A stretch of DNA of 34,821 nucleotides. It comes from Mariniblastus sp. (lineage in GTDB: Bacteria; Planctomycetota; Planctomycetia; Pirellulales; Pirellulaceae). This document shows, one piece after another, positions 24,243 to 34,093 of this stretch (position 1 is the first letter of the stretch; every line of letters starts with the position of its first letter). The stretch spans positions 1 to 34,821 of the forward strand of contig JAPKBL010000053.1 in the NCBI GenBank assembly GCA_028823415.1, in the 5' to 3' direction. A program made the position numbers and the translations under genes. A model generated the notes under the pieces. It ran no database searches. It had not been told where the DNA came from and worked only from the letters and a program-made list of their open reading frames with translations.

Positions 24243-26549
24243 ATGTTAAGTTGGTTTTTGAATCCATGGATGCTGCTGGGCGGTCTCGCAATCGCGTCGC
24301 CCATCATTATCCACCTGCTCAATAAGCGGCGATTTAAAATCGTCCAATGGGCGGCGATGGATTTTTTGTTTGAAGCTGACAAGAAAAACCGGCGGCGTGT
24401 CCAGCTTGAGAATTTTATTCTCTTGATGCTTCGGTGCCTCGCGATGTTGCTGGTGGCATTGATGTTTTCCCGGCCGTTTCTACCGTCGAGCGTGACGCGC
24501 GTCCTTCAGCAGGCACAGAAGATCGAGCGGGTGATTCTAGTAGACGATTCACTGAGTCAAAGAGTTTTGTTTGACGCGGAGCCTGCGTTTGATGTAACGA
24601 AACGTCAGATTAAGGAGTTGCTTGGCGAATTGGCGGAATCGGACCGCACCGAAGATTGGTTGACTCTCATGTTGACTAGCAACCCCGAGCAGCCGCTCCT
24701 TGCAAATGAACCATTGACCAGGAGCACTTTGCCCTCGCTTGTCGAAGCCATTGATGACCTGGAGTGTACCGATTCGAGTGCTGATTACACGGTTTCGTTG
24801 CTGGAACTGAAACGGTACGTGAGTGGTCAACGGGAAGCGGGCGGACGGATTGTGTATGCGTTTTCCGACATGCGTGAACGGGATTGGTTTAACGCTCTCA
24901 TTGCGGATACTGATTCGGCGCCCAATCGATTGTTGACGGATATTTCCGAACAGACGGTGGATTGTTTTCTCGTGGATGTCGGGGGAGCGAATGATCAAAA
25001 CCTTGCCATTACAGGGGTGCGGCCCGAAAATCTTCAGGTTGCCGACAAGGTTATTCAGTTCAATGTTTCGGTCGCAAACTACGGAACTCAGACGGTTAAT
25101 CAGATTCGCGTGCTGCTTCAAATAGATGAAGGCCAGCCAGATTACGAAGTCGTGCCTTCGTTGGCGCCTGGGCAGGAAACGGAATTGGCATTTCGATACG
25201 TTTTCCCGTCGGAGGATGCGGAAGATTCAGCGATGCTCGATGGTGACCAGGTAAAGCCTCGGTTTAAGAGTTATCGCGTGAAGGCAGAGATTGATCGTCA
25301 GTCTCTCGGAGAAGACGGCGTGGTGGCGGACCAGTTACTGGAGGACAGCGTTGGTTATTACGCGTCTCGCGTGAAAGATGGGATTTCCGTACTGTTAGTT
25401 GATGGGGATCCGTCCTCGGCCTCGGAGCGGAGCGAAACGCATTATTTGCGAAGCCTTCAGGTGGCCGGTACGGGGATGAATATGAAAGTGGTGACTGCCA
25501 GTGAATTAGAATCGGAGTCGCTTTCGGATTTTGAAGTTATCTTTCTTTGTAACGTCGATGAGGCCTCGACCGACCGTGTGAAATCTCTTGAACAGTGGGT
25601 TCAAGATGGCGGGGCTCTGGTTTTTATGCCGGGAAACCGGGTTCGTGCGAGTACCTTTAACGATACGTTTTATCAAAATGGTGAGGGGCTGTCCCCGTTG
25701 GCTTTGGACCGCATGATGGGTGACCCAACAATGTCAAAGTGGGTCAATTTTGAAATTGATCCGCAGATTCATCCGTCTTTAGCGGTGGTCGTGGAGAGCG
25801 ATGCTTCGAGTCTGTCCAATGTTGATGTGTTCAGTTGGTGGACTTCAAATTTGAATTCCGATTTGATCGGTAAGACATTGTCCGTCCCGCTTCGTCTGAG
25901 TGATAAGGATAATTCTCCGGCCATGGTTGATTTGAGTTATGGTTCGGGCAATGTCATCGTGTTTACAATTCCTGGCGACGGCGACTGGACGATGTGGCCA
26001 AGTAGTCCAACATTCCCTCCGGTCATGATTGACTTAGTTGATTATTTGGTTGGTTCGGGGGCGGAGGAAGGTGTCGTTGAACTGGGAGGGGAAGTTTCTT
26101 ATCCGGTTGATATGTCAGCTTATGACAGTCGCGTTAGTTTGCGGGATCCTCAAAACGAAAAAGTTGAATCGATTGCCAAGCCCAATGGCGAGTCAAACGG
26201 TGGCGAGTCTGATCGTAACGGGGCGAGCGTGTTGTACCGAGTGAAATTCGATGGTGTCCAGCGCCGAGGTTTTTACGAGTTGGGTTTGAGTCGCCATACT
26301 GGTGAAGAGGAAATGGTGTTGTTTGCGGCCAATGTCGACCCTCGGGAAAGCCAATTGAAGCGTATTCCAGCGAGTGCCTTAGAAGGTGACTTTTTGGGTG
26401 AAAAGGTAACAATGGTGGCAGCGGGTGGATTGGTCGGTCAGCAGGTTTCGGGCGGAGAAACTGAAATTTGGTTGCAAATTCTGCTGTTCTTGTTTGCCGT
26501 GCTCGTGCTTGAGCAGGTGTTAGGTTGGTTTTGGGGAAAGAAACGGTAG
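24243..26549 (+). CDS. BatA-like membrane protein with VWA and amidotransferase-like domains
   Basis: 768 residues. It begins with the BatA/aerotolerance-type N-terminus: FLNPWMLLGGLAIASPIIIHLLN and a RRRFKIVQWAAMDFLFEA-like block, giving membrane helices at about 5-26 and 57-75. A VWA-like domain follows with DDSLS (101-105). Then come a CARDB-like beta segment (about 255-330), a glutamine-amidotransferase-like fold (about 380-480, GVLLVDGD-type strand and QDGGALVFMPG), and a C-terminal helix (about 745-765). The amidotransferase elbow lacks a nucleophilic cysteine, so it is probably a binding fold. The bulk should be periplasmic. It is paralogous in layout to the protein at 29124. Confidence 0.85.
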   Translation: MLSWFLNPWMLLGGLAIASPIIIHLLNKRRFKIVQWAAMDFLFEADKKNRRRVQLENFILLMLRCLAMLLVALMFSRPFLPSSVTRVLQQAQKIERVILVDDSLSQRVLFDAEPAFDVTKRQIKELLGELAESDRTEDWLTLMLTSNPEQPLLANEPLTRSTLPSLVEAIDDLECTDSSADYTVSLLELKRYVSGQREAGGRIVYAFSDMRERDWFNALIADTDSAPNRLLTDISEQTVDCFLVDVGGANDQNLAITGVRPENLQVADKVIQFNVSVANYGTQTVNQIRVLLQIDEGQPDYEVVPSLAPGQETELAFRYVFPSEDAEDSAMLDGDQVKPRFKSYRVKAEIDRQSLGEDGVVADQLLEDSVGYYASRVKDGISVLLVDGDPSSASERSETHYLRSLQVAGTGMNMKVVTASELESESLSDFEVIFLCNVDEASTDRVKSLEQWVQDGGALVFMPGNRVRASTFNDTFYQNGEGLSPLALDRMMGDPTMSKWVNFEIDPQIHPSLAVVVESDASSLSNVDVFSWWTSNLNSDLIGKTLSVPLRLSDKDNSPAMVDLSYGSGNVIVFTIPGDGDWTMWPSSPTFPPVMIDLVDYLVGSGAEEGVVELGGEVSYPVDMSAYDSRVSLRDPQNEKVESIAKPNGESNGGESDRNGASVLYRVKFDGVQRRGFYELGLSRHTGEEEMVLFAANVDPRESQLKRIPASALEGDFLGEKVTMVAAGGLVGQQVSGGETEIWLQILLFLFAVLVLEQVLGWFWGKKR

Positions 26550-26579
26550 TCCTTAGCAGGGTGGAAGCCTGGTAATTAA

Positions 26580-29012
26580 ATGATGAATTTGTTCACTAAT
26601 AAAATCCTGTCGGTTGCCGTGATCATCGGTGTTTGGTCGGCGGCCGCGCTGATGTTTCCCGAGTCTGGATCCGCAAAACAGATTGGTTTTCGGCGAGTGC
26701 CACAGGCTGCGTTGGCCGGGGGGCAAGACGAGATGGCTGAGGTGGGAGCCGTTTTAAAGACGGATCCAGAGCTGGAAGATGTGCTTGCCAAAGCTCAGCG
26801 GATGCGAAATGACGGACAGTATCGAGTCGCCTGCACGCTTTGGCAGGCGGTGCTGAATCGGAGTGGGGATGCATTGTTTTCAAGTGATGGCGAAATCTAT
26901 TACTCGCTTGTTGAGCAAGTTGAAGCGATCCTTGCTGAGCTCCCGCCTGAAGGATTGGTTGCTTATCGTGTGATTGCTGACGCGGCTGCGAAAGAGATTC
27001 TGGCCGAGGCGGCTGACGATTCAAATGTCACGGCATTGAACAGTGTCGTTCGCAATTATTTTATTAGTTCTCTCGGCGATGAATCAGCGTTTAATCTGGG
27101 TAGTGTTTATCTTGACCAATTCGATTTCATCGGTGCCCGGCGAATGTTTGAGAAGATCGCCACGCAGTATCCGGATCCGACCGTCCCCATGGATGAGGTT
27201 TATTCTAAGATTGCGCTGTGCCAAGCTTTTCTGGGGGATATGCCGGCAGCGAAGGAGGCGATTGCGCAAGCTTTGGCAGTCAATCGTAACTCGGATCAGG
27301 CGGTGATGGTCAGTCGCTCGCTGGGTAAATTGACGACGTCTGATGAGCGAGATGAAGTCAATTTGGATTGGAAGATGGCGCTGGGGAATGCCCACCGCTA
27401 CGGTGTTATGCAGTCGGTTCCCGACGAGATGATGGAAGGGGACTTGGAGGCGAGTTGGCAGTTTTATTTTGAGCCAAAGGATCGTTACAACCGCAGCGCT
27501 GATATTGAAGGGAAGTTGTTGACCGGCCAGAAGGCATCTGGGGAAAGCGTTGGCGAGACTGTAGATTTGAGTGAAAAGCGGCTGATCGAGTCCTGGAGGA
27601 ACAAGAGTTGGAGGCCTGCGGGTGAGTTGTTGATTGACGGAGATCGTCTGTTTTTCAAAACGGGTTCTGATCTCTCGGTTTGGAGTCGCGAGAGGGTCGC
27701 GGATCTTGCTAAGAGTGATGGTTGGCAAGGCACTGTCGATGCTGGTATTGCTTGGCGCAGTGTCTGGAAGAACGCATTTCAAATTGATGATGCGACAATG
27801 ATGATGTCTACCATTCGCCGCAACTGGGGAGGCAGGGGGTTTGGCCCGTCAAATGGCCCAGCAAATGGTGCGTTGAAATATCCAGTGACTCCGACGGAGA
27901 TAAATCTGTTTGGCGACCGAGTTTTTCAGCAGATGTCGATTTGTAAAGACATCGCATATTCTGTCGAAGGAAAATCTTTCGATGATTCCAACCCACATAA
28001 GCAACCCAAAGTTGCGCCTCAGTGGAACGCGACGTTTCGGAGGACGAGGGAGAACTTTCTGACTGCCTACGACGCGAAGTCCGGCCAAGTGTTGTGGAGA
28101 TTACCTCGCGAGGAATCAGACGAGGAAGTCGCTCCCTTTAATAACGAGGCGGAAGAGTCGGAGTGGCTTGACAGCGGTGGATTTATGGCTGCCCCCGTGG
28201 GATTTGGTGAGCTCGTGATTGTTCCCGTTAATAATGGTGGTGCGATCTCGATCTATGCCCTCGATCCGAAACGTGGAGGTAAAACAGTGTGGCAGTCGTT
28301 TTTGTGCGACGAACCGGAAACCGGATCGGTGCCGTGGGCCGCGATTGAGCTTTCTCTTGAGGGAAGTGATTTGTTTGTTAGTTGCGGAATGGGCGTTGTA
28401 TTCGTACTCGATCCAGCAACGGGAACCGTCCGATTTGCAAAGCGTTATCCAAGGGTCGGTCAAGCGGATAATTTTGGGCGTCGAAGCGGTTGGACGGTGA
28501 ATCGATTGAATTTTGATGGGTGGTCAAGTGATATTGTAATTCCGTACGGAAAACAAATGGTTTGTTTCAGTTCGGACACCGATTCCATTGAAGCCATTGA
28601 CCGAAATACGGGAGAGCTTATTTGGCGGACGGAGATGAGTCCCGTCGGATTTAAAGTTGATTATATACTCGGCGTTTACGAAGACGTGTTGTATGCAGGG
28701 GGATTTGAAACTGTCGTCGCATATGATCTCAAAGGACAGGGGCGGATGATCTGGGGTACAGAGCAGATGTTTGACGGACGTCAGTCATTGGGTCGTGGAA
28801 TGGTGACCCCCAATGGGATTTATTTGCCAGTAGAAGATCGCATTTATCAATTGTCACTCAAGGGTAAAAATGGCCGCGCGGAAGTGCTCAAGCAGGTGCA
28901 TGTTGATTTAGGGACCAACGCGCCGGTCGGTAATTTATACAGTGACGGCGAAAGATTTTGGGTTCACGGTGCGAATCGGCTTTACATGTTGGATGCGAAA
29001 CGAGTTGACTAG
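26580..29012 (+). CDS. Secreted protein with TPR-like repeats and a PQQ-type beta-propeller
   Basis: 810 residues. A signal peptide is present at about 1-33 (NKILSVAVIIGVWSAAALM). A helical, TPR-like part covers about 55-260 (LAKAQRMRNDGQYRVACTLW and IARRMFEKIATQYPDP type helix pairs). A beta-propeller follows from about 345, with repeats ending in W or G-W blades: AYDAKSGQVLWRLP, YALDPKRGGKTVW, VLDPATGTVRFAK, AIDRNTGELIWRT. These match the PQQ-binding-like repeat, but dehydrogenase active-site residues are not evident, so it is probably a scaffold and not an enzyme. Exported to the periplasm. It begins 30 bp after the BatA-like gene with a weak ribosome site. Confidence 0.85.
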   Translation: MMNLFTNKILSVAVIIGVWSAAALMFPESGSAKQIGFRRVPQAALAGGQDEMAEVGAVLKTDPELEDVLAKAQRMRNDGQYRVACTLWQAVLNRSGDALFSSDGEIYYSLVEQVEAILAELPPEGLVAYRVIADAAAKEILAEAADDSNVTALNSVVRNYFISSLGDESAFNLGSVYLDQFDFIGARRMFEKIATQYPDPTVPMDEVYSKIALCQAFLGDMPAAKEAIAQALAVNRNSDQAVMVSRSLGKLTTSDERDEVNLDWKMALGNAHRYGVMQSVPDEMMEGDLEASWQFYFEPKDRYNRSADIEGKLLTGQKASGESVGETVDLSEKRLIESWRNKSWRPAGELLIDGDRLFFKTGSDLSVWSRERVADLAKSDGWQGTVDAGIAWRSVWKNAFQIDDATMMMSTIRRNWGGRGFGPSNGPANGALKYPVTPTEINLFGDRVFQQMSICKDIAYSVEGKSFDDSNPHKQPKVAPQWNATFRRTRENFLTAYDAKSGQVLWRLPREESDEEVAPFNNEAEESEWLDSGGFMAAPVGFGELVIVPVNNGGAISIYALDPKRGGKTVWQSFLCDEPETGSVPWAAIELSLEGSDLFVSCGMGVVFVLDPATGTVRFAKRYPRVGQADNFGRRSGWTVNRLNFDGWSSDIVIPYGKQMVCFSSDTDSIEAIDRNTGELIWRTEMSPVGFKVDYILGVYEDVLYAGGFETVVAYDLKGQGRMIWGTEQMFDGRQSLGRGMVTPNGIYLPVEDRIYQLSLKGKNGRAEVLKQVHVDLGTNAPVGNLYSDGERFWVHGANRLYMLDAKRVD

Positions 29013-29044
29013 TTGTTCGGAGAGGTGTGTGGTCACGCTTTTAG

Positions 29045-29089
29045 GGCCAGTGGATAGGCGGTTCGATACCGAATCGAGAGCCACTGGCC
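29045..29089. repeat. 9-bp stem hairpin between the propeller and VWA genes
   Basis: GGCCAGTGG (29045-29053) pairs exactly with CCACTGGCC (29081-29089). The 27-nt loop can form a smaller CGGT/ACCG hairpin. No T-tract follows, so it is not a standard terminator; it may stabilise or attenuate the operon mRNA. Confidence 0.55.
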
Positions 29090-29123
29090 GACGAAATAGA
29101 TCATTGTAAGAATTGAGAAAACG

Positions 29124-31688
29124 TTGAATTTCATTGCCGAAAGTAGATTGCTGGAATGGTTGGTTGGCGCCGATCCCGATCGCGCTGGTACTCCCAGATT
29201 GCAATGGGCGAATATCCCGGAGTCGTGGGGTGTCTTCGTTTTAGTTGCGATTTTAATGGCCGTTGTGTTCGGTGTTTTTTGGATGTATCGCCGTGAGATT
29301 AATACTTGCCCAATGCCCGTCAAGTTAGTGATGGCCGGTTTGCGACTGTCTGTGCTGTTGCTACTGATCATGATGTTTTTGAAGCCATCGGTGTTTTACC
29401 AACAGGTCAATGAAATCAAGCCAACGATTTCAATGTTGCGAGATAGTTCCCTTTCGTTTGACCGTGGAGACAGTTACCGCAGTGAAGATCAGCAAAAGCA
29501 GTTGGCGAAGCTCACCGGTTTATCCATCGCTTCGATCGGCAATGGGCAAGTCAAGCGTTCTACATTGTTAAATCAGGCGTTCGCAAAAAATCCAGCACTG
29601 TTGGAACAACTGAGGGATAAGGGGTCGTTGCGGATTGTTAATTTCTCTGACGGCAATGTCCCGGTAGCAGTGATACCTGCAAATCTGAAGAAGCAGACTG
29701 AAGATACAAAACAAGATGAGCCTGATCCCTCGGCAGATTCGGAGAGCGAAGAGCCAGAGGGACTGATTCGCAAGACGATTCCAGATCTTGAAGCGAGTGG
29801 ATTGGGGACCGATATCTGGCAGGCGCTGCGGGAGTCGCTGGATGATACTGGTAGGTTGTCGGCGATCCTGTTGATCAGTGATGGGCAGCATAACGGTAGT
29901 GAAGATCCGATCGAGATTGCTCAGAAAGCAGCGGATCAGGGCGTGCCAATTTTTGTGATCGGCGTCGGCGACCCCAACCCGCCTAAGAACATTGCGGTGA
30001 CGGAAGTCTATGTGCGAGATCGGGCTTACCCAGACGAGCCATTTGAAATCGAAGCGGTGTTGCAGACCTCGCAGGTTGGCGACGAGGGAATGCCTGCTCG
30101 AATCGAAGTCGAGTTGATACAGCAGCAGGTCGACGCGCGCACCGGAAAGCCTGGATTGCCTGAAAAAGTAAAATCGAAAGACGTCGCGATTCCAGAAACT
30201 GGCGGCCGCATTCGAGTGGATTTTGATCACATTCTTAATCGTTCCGGCAAGTACGTTTTTACCGTGCAAGTCAAAGAGTTGGAAAATGAAACCGAATTAG
30301 CGGATAACGCTCGGGTCACCTCGGAGATGGAAGTTGTCGATGAGAAAGTGAAAGTCCTGTTGGTTTCCGGTGAGGCAAGTTGGGATTACCAGCATGTTTA
30401 CAAATTGCTTCAGCGGGATCAGACCATCGCGCTGAGTTGCTGGCTTCAGACAATGGATGAAACACGACCTCAAGAGGGAAATGCTCCGATCTCGCGGTTG
30501 CCCCGTACGATTGATGAGCTGGGCGCTTATAACGTCGTGATGATGTTTGATCCGAATCCGGAGGAGTTTGACGAAAATTGGATGGAGTTGCTAAAAGACT
30601 TCTGCAAGTTTAAAGCAGGAGGGGTTTTGTTTATGGCTGGCCCTCAACACACCAGTGAATTCGTTACGATGAATCGCTTGAAATCGATCCGGGACTTACT
30701 GCCGGTTCGGTTTGGAGACACCGAATTTATTGACACGGTGGAAGCACTGGCATCGGCCAAAGAAAGTCGATCTGGGCAAATGTTAGTGGTTACTCACAAC
30801 CTTGATCATCCGGTAATGAGCTTTCGCAGTGACCCAGCTGACAATTCGAAAATATGGAATTTGATCCCTAGTGTTTTGTGGAGTTTTCCCGCGATTGCTG
30901 CTAAGCCGACGGCGCGAGTCTTGCTCGAGAGTGGAGATCAGGTCAATGCAGAGGGCAACCAGCCGTTGATGGTTGCAGGTCGGTACGGTGCTGGGTCGGT
31001 GTTATACCTTGGATTTCAGGAGTCATTCCGATGGCGACCGGTTGGCGTGCAGGCTCAATATTTTGATCGGTTTTGGATTCAGGTGGTGAGGTACTTGGTA
31101 GAAACACGTTCGTTGCAAGGGTCACGGCGGGGATTCATTGACACTGAGAAATCTGAATTTGAACTTGGAGATCGCGTATTGTTGGTCGCTCGGGTTTTAG
31201 ATGAGCAGTTCAAGCCATCGACGTCGCCGATCCAAAAAGCGATCGTGCGGGCTGAGGATGGGCGGACCCAGACCGTGGAATTAAAATTGCTTCCCAATCA
31301 GGAGGGTAGCTATGAAGGTACTTTTGTAGCGCAACGGATTGGTAATTTCGAAGCCACGGTTTCATTTGCAGCGGGCGATGCAGAAGGTAAGTTAATTGAT
31401 CCTATTGCTTTTCGCGTCGTTCCTCCAAGTGCCGAATCGGGTGCTTATTGGTTAAACGAAAAGTTATTGACAGAAATAGCAAAGCAGTCTGGTGGAGAGT
31501 ATTTTCGCTTGGAGCAGATTGCCAGTTTGCCCGAGGCGTTGCCGACGCTGGTAACCCGGGCGGAATTCAACAGTCCTCCGAAACCGCTTTGGGATGTTAA
31601 CGGATATCTGCGGTGGTTGTTTTATGGATTGCCGGTCGCGTTGCTTTCGATCGAATGGATTTTGCGTAAATGGTACAAACTGCTGTAG
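29124..31688 (+). CDS. Second VWA/amidotransferase-fold membrane protein
   Basis: 854 residues. Two N-terminal membrane helices (about 35-55 and 68-88) are followed by a VWA-like domain with DSSLS (107-111), then ILLISDGQHN (about 249-258). Next come a beta-sandwich region with a YVRDRAYPDEPFEIE-type strand, a glutamine-amidotransferase-like domain (VKVLLVSGEASW near 410, GGVLFMAGPQHT near 510) and a C-terminal helix (about 831-851). As in the 24243 protein the amidotransferase elbow has no cysteine, arguing against amidase activity. The domain order is the same as in 24243, so a duplication is likely. The TTG start has only a weak GAGAAAA ahead of it; a start a few codons on cannot be excluded. 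Confidence 0.8.
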   Translation: MNFIAESRLLEWLVGADPDRAGTPRLQWANIPESWGVFVLVAILMAVVFGVFWMYRREINTCPMPVKLVMAGLRLSVLLLLIMMFLKPSVFYQQVNEIKPTISMLRDSSLSFDRGDSYRSEDQQKQLAKLTGLSIASIGNGQVKRSTLLNQAFAKNPALLEQLRDKGSLRIVNFSDGNVPVAVIPANLKKQTEDTKQDEPDPSADSESEEPEGLIRKTIPDLEASGLGTDIWQALRESLDDTGRLSAILLISDGQHNGSEDPIEIAQKAADQGVPIFVIGVGDPNPPKNIAVTEVYVRDRAYPDEPFEIEAVLQTSQVGDEGMPARIEVELIQQQVDARTGKPGLPEKVKSKDVAIPETGGRIRVDFDHILNRSGKYVFTVQVKELENETELADNARVTSEMEVVDEKVKVLLVSGEASWDYQHVYKLLQRDQTIALSCWLQTMDETRPQEGNAPISRLPRTIDELGAYNVVMMFDPNPEEFDENWMELLKDFCKFKAGGVLFMAGPQHTSEFVTMNRLKSIRDLLPVRFGDTEFIDTVEALASAKESRSGQMLVVTHNLDHPVMSFRSDPADNSKIWNLIPSVLWSFPAIAAKPTARVLLESGDQVNAEGNQPLMVAGRYGAGSVLYLGFQESFRWRPVGVQAQYFDRFWIQVVRYLVETRSLQGSRRGFIDTEKSEFELGDRVLLVARVLDEQFKPSTSPIQKAIVRAEDGRTQTVELKLLPNQEGSYEGTFVAQRIGNFEATVSFAAGDAEGKLIDPIAFRVVPPSAESGAYWLNEKLLTEIAKQSGGEYFRLEQIASLPEALPTLVTRAEFNSPPKPLWDVNGYLRWLFYGLPVALLSIEWILRKWYKLL

Positions 31689-31780
31689 CGAATTAGTGGA
31701 CGTTGAGAGTGTTCTCGACTCACACGGGTAAGAAATAACAGGCGATTTAGAAATCGGCGAATTCAAGGTAAGCGTTTTCA

Positions 31781-34027
31781 ATGGCATCGGTCACGACAAC
31801 CTCTAAAAACATGCCCAAATTGGTCATGGAAAAACTGCTTCGCATGCGGAGTAAATTAACGCGCTGGATCTTAATCCATGGGCTGGGTCGCTGGTTGATC
31901 GCCATTTTGGCGGTTCTTGCGTTTGATGTTGCTTTGGATCGTTTTTTTAAAATGGATTTCGCTCAGCGATTGGTAATGCTGATTGCGATGGGCGTCGCGG
32001 CGGTGGTGTATTTTGGTATTCGGGTTGTGAAGCCGTTGTTCTCTCGACTTAGCGATGATGCACTGATTTACGAGGTTGAAAACAAGAACCCTGAGCTTAA
32101 GGAGAGTTTGCTCTCAAGCGTTCAGTTGTCACGGGACGAAGATTGGAAGCAATGGGGGACGTCGGCAGCATTGGCAGCGGCGACCATTGAGCAGGGAATC
32201 GAAAAATCGAAGTTGGTTGATTTTTCAAAAGCACTTGACCTTAGCCGGCATCTTCAAAACTGGTTATTGTTAATGGCCGGCCTTGCGATGGCGGCGGGGG
32301 TGGGTGTTGGGATCTCGCAAACCGAATTTCTAAAGACCTGGTTTAACCGAAACATTTTGTTACTTGAAGATCAGTGGCCGCAAGCCACCTACCTCGAAAT
32401 TGTCGGCGCGGTTGACGGAGAGTTGATTTTGCCTCGCGGTGGCGATCATCGGCAATTGGTCCGCGTGACGGAAGATAGCCTTGAAAGTGACGTATCGGTT
32501 TCTTTGGAAACTAGCCATCAGGGTGGGAAGACGTTTCACCAAATGAAACCGACAGGAAAGTTAAATGGACGCGAGCATGTCTTCGTGTTCCATAATGTTT
32601 CGTCTCCGTTTCGTTTCCGGGCAAGCGGTGGCGATGATGTGACCTCCTGGGTCGATGTTAAGCTCGTTGAACCTCCCAGTGTAATCCAATTAGATTTAAA
32701 TGTGCTCATGCCGGCCTACACAGGTGTTACCCACAGGGAACTGCAGGGGGTGGGGCCGCATTCGGTTTTAGTTGGCAGTCGCTTGGATGTCGGCATCAGG
32801 ACAAACAAGGCTTTGTCTGCTGCCAACTTGAAACTTGATCAAGAAGTTTATCCGATGCAACTAGGTGAGGATGATACGCAATTCAATTTGACCATTCCCG
32901 GCGAGGGTCAGGCGTTGGTCGGTGGCGAATACGAATTTGAACTGGTAGACAGTTCAGGGATGAAGAGCTCGCGTCGATCCAAATTTCGTGTGACGATTAA
33001 AGAGGATGACGTACCTAAAATTAGAGCGAGTTTGTTGGGGATCAGCGGGCTTGTTTCAGCAAGGGCAAACCTGCCGGCTTCTTATCAGGCCGTTGATTCT
33101 TATGGTTTGACGCAATTGGCCTTTGATGCGACTTGGAAAACCGGCGACAATGATGAAAAAACCGGTCAGCGAGAGTTGGTGTTCGCCGAGCCCCGCCCGG
33201 GTGAAGACGGACTGCCTATTCGCCAGGTGAAGGATTTTGCTGAATTGGATCTCGAGCTTTTAGGGCTAAGTCCGGGGACTAGTTTTCGGTTTTCGGTGAC
33301 TGCGAAAGATAATCACCCTGGAAAACCCAATGTCGGTCGTTCTCAAGAGTTTCTGTTGAGGGTCGTTACGGACGAAGAATTACGGGCGGATTTGTTAAGA
33401 CGAGAAATAGAGCAACGAAAGGCATTTGACGATCAAGCGTATCAGGTTCAATTGGCATTGATGACAGAGATTCAGGCCATCGCAGCAAGAACGCGGCAAG
33501 ACGGAGTCAGTCAGGAAGAATTCGATTCTAAACGCGAGGCCGCCTTGATTGCGTTAGTGCGAAAGCAAAAAGGTGTGGGCACGGTGCTGGATCGCGTCGC
33601 GAACCGATTCGAGGAGTTTTTGGTCGAGGTTAAGAACAATCGCCTCGATGAAGCTGAAAACCAATTGGCGCCCGATCAACGGATTGAAACGAGATTTGAT
33701 GAACGGATTATTGGGCCGATTCGACAGCTCGATTCCGAATTGATTTCTTTGGCAAGCCGACAATTTGACAATGCTCGACGAGCAATTCGCGACCAATCCG
33801 AACTGGAAGAAATCGTGGATCAGTCAGTTGAGTTACAGCTGGCGATTCTTGAAGAGATGAAAAGAATTCTGAGTGCGATGGCGGATTCAGAGAGTTTTCA
33901 GGAAATTATCAACGATTTTCTTGAAGTGAAAAGCAAAACGACGGAAATAAAAGGCGGAATCAAGGATCGTATTAAACCAGACGACGGGATATTCGACGGA
34001 GATGACGACGATATTTTTGATAAATAA
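31781..34027 (+). CDS. DUF4175-like membrane protein with coiled coil and Asp-rich tail
   Basis: 748 residues. Three hydrophobic helices lie in the first 180 residues (about 37-53, 63-83 and 157-178), with EVENKNPELKESLLSSVQLS between the second and third, the block shared with the protein at 14843. A large beta-rich extracytoplasmic part follows (about 200-510). The final region is helical and coiled-coil (about 520-720) and ends in an acidic tail, DGIFDGDDDDIFDK. Resembles DUF4175-type proteins, which in other bacteria also accompany MoxR/VWA genes. No catalytic motif. The ATG at 31781 follows a 92-bp gap; a second in-frame ATG is 10 codons on. Confidence 0.75.
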   Translation: MASVTTTSKNMPKLVMEKLLRMRSKLTRWILIHGLGRWLIAILAVLAFDVALDRFFKMDFAQRLVMLIAMGVAAVVYFGIRVVKPLFSRLSDDALIYEVENKNPELKESLLSSVQLSRDEDWKQWGTSAALAAATIEQGIEKSKLVDFSKALDLSRHLQNWLLLMAGLAMAAGVGVGISQTEFLKTWFNRNILLLEDQWPQATYLEIVGAVDGELILPRGGDHRQLVRVTEDSLESDVSVSLETSHQGGKTFHQMKPTGKLNGREHVFVFHNVSSPFRFRASGGDDVTSWVDVKLVEPPSVIQLDLNVLMPAYTGVTHRELQGVGPHSVLVGSRLDVGIRTNKALSAANLKLDQEVYPMQLGEDDTQFNLTIPGEGQALVGGEYEFELVDSSGMKSSRRSKFRVTIKEDDVPKIRASLLGISGLVSARANLPASYQAVDSYGLTQLAFDATWKTGDNDEKTGQRELVFAEPRPGEDGLPIRQVKDFAELDLELLGLSPGTSFRFSVTAKDNHPGKPNVGRSQEFLLRVVTDEELRADLLRREIEQRKAFDDQAYQVQLALMTEIQAIAARTRQDGVSQEEFDSKREAALIALVRKQKGVGTVLDRVANRFEEFLVEVKNNRLDEAENQLAPDQRIETRFDERIIGPIRQLDSELISLASRQFDNARRAIRDQSELEEIVDQSVELQLAILEEMKRILSAMADSESFQEIINDFLEVKSKTTEIKGGIKDRIKPDDGIFDGDDDDIFDK

Positions 34028-34093
34028 ATCTAACAACTTGCCGAATAAGACGTTATGTGTTGCGAGTCGGGTTGGTCAATGAGGAGTAGGGTA

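Noticed and set aside
29045..29089. tRNA-like or terminator reading of the GGTTCGA-containing hairpin
   Set aside because: It has no cloverleaf, acceptor stem or anticodon arm, and no T-tract follows it.
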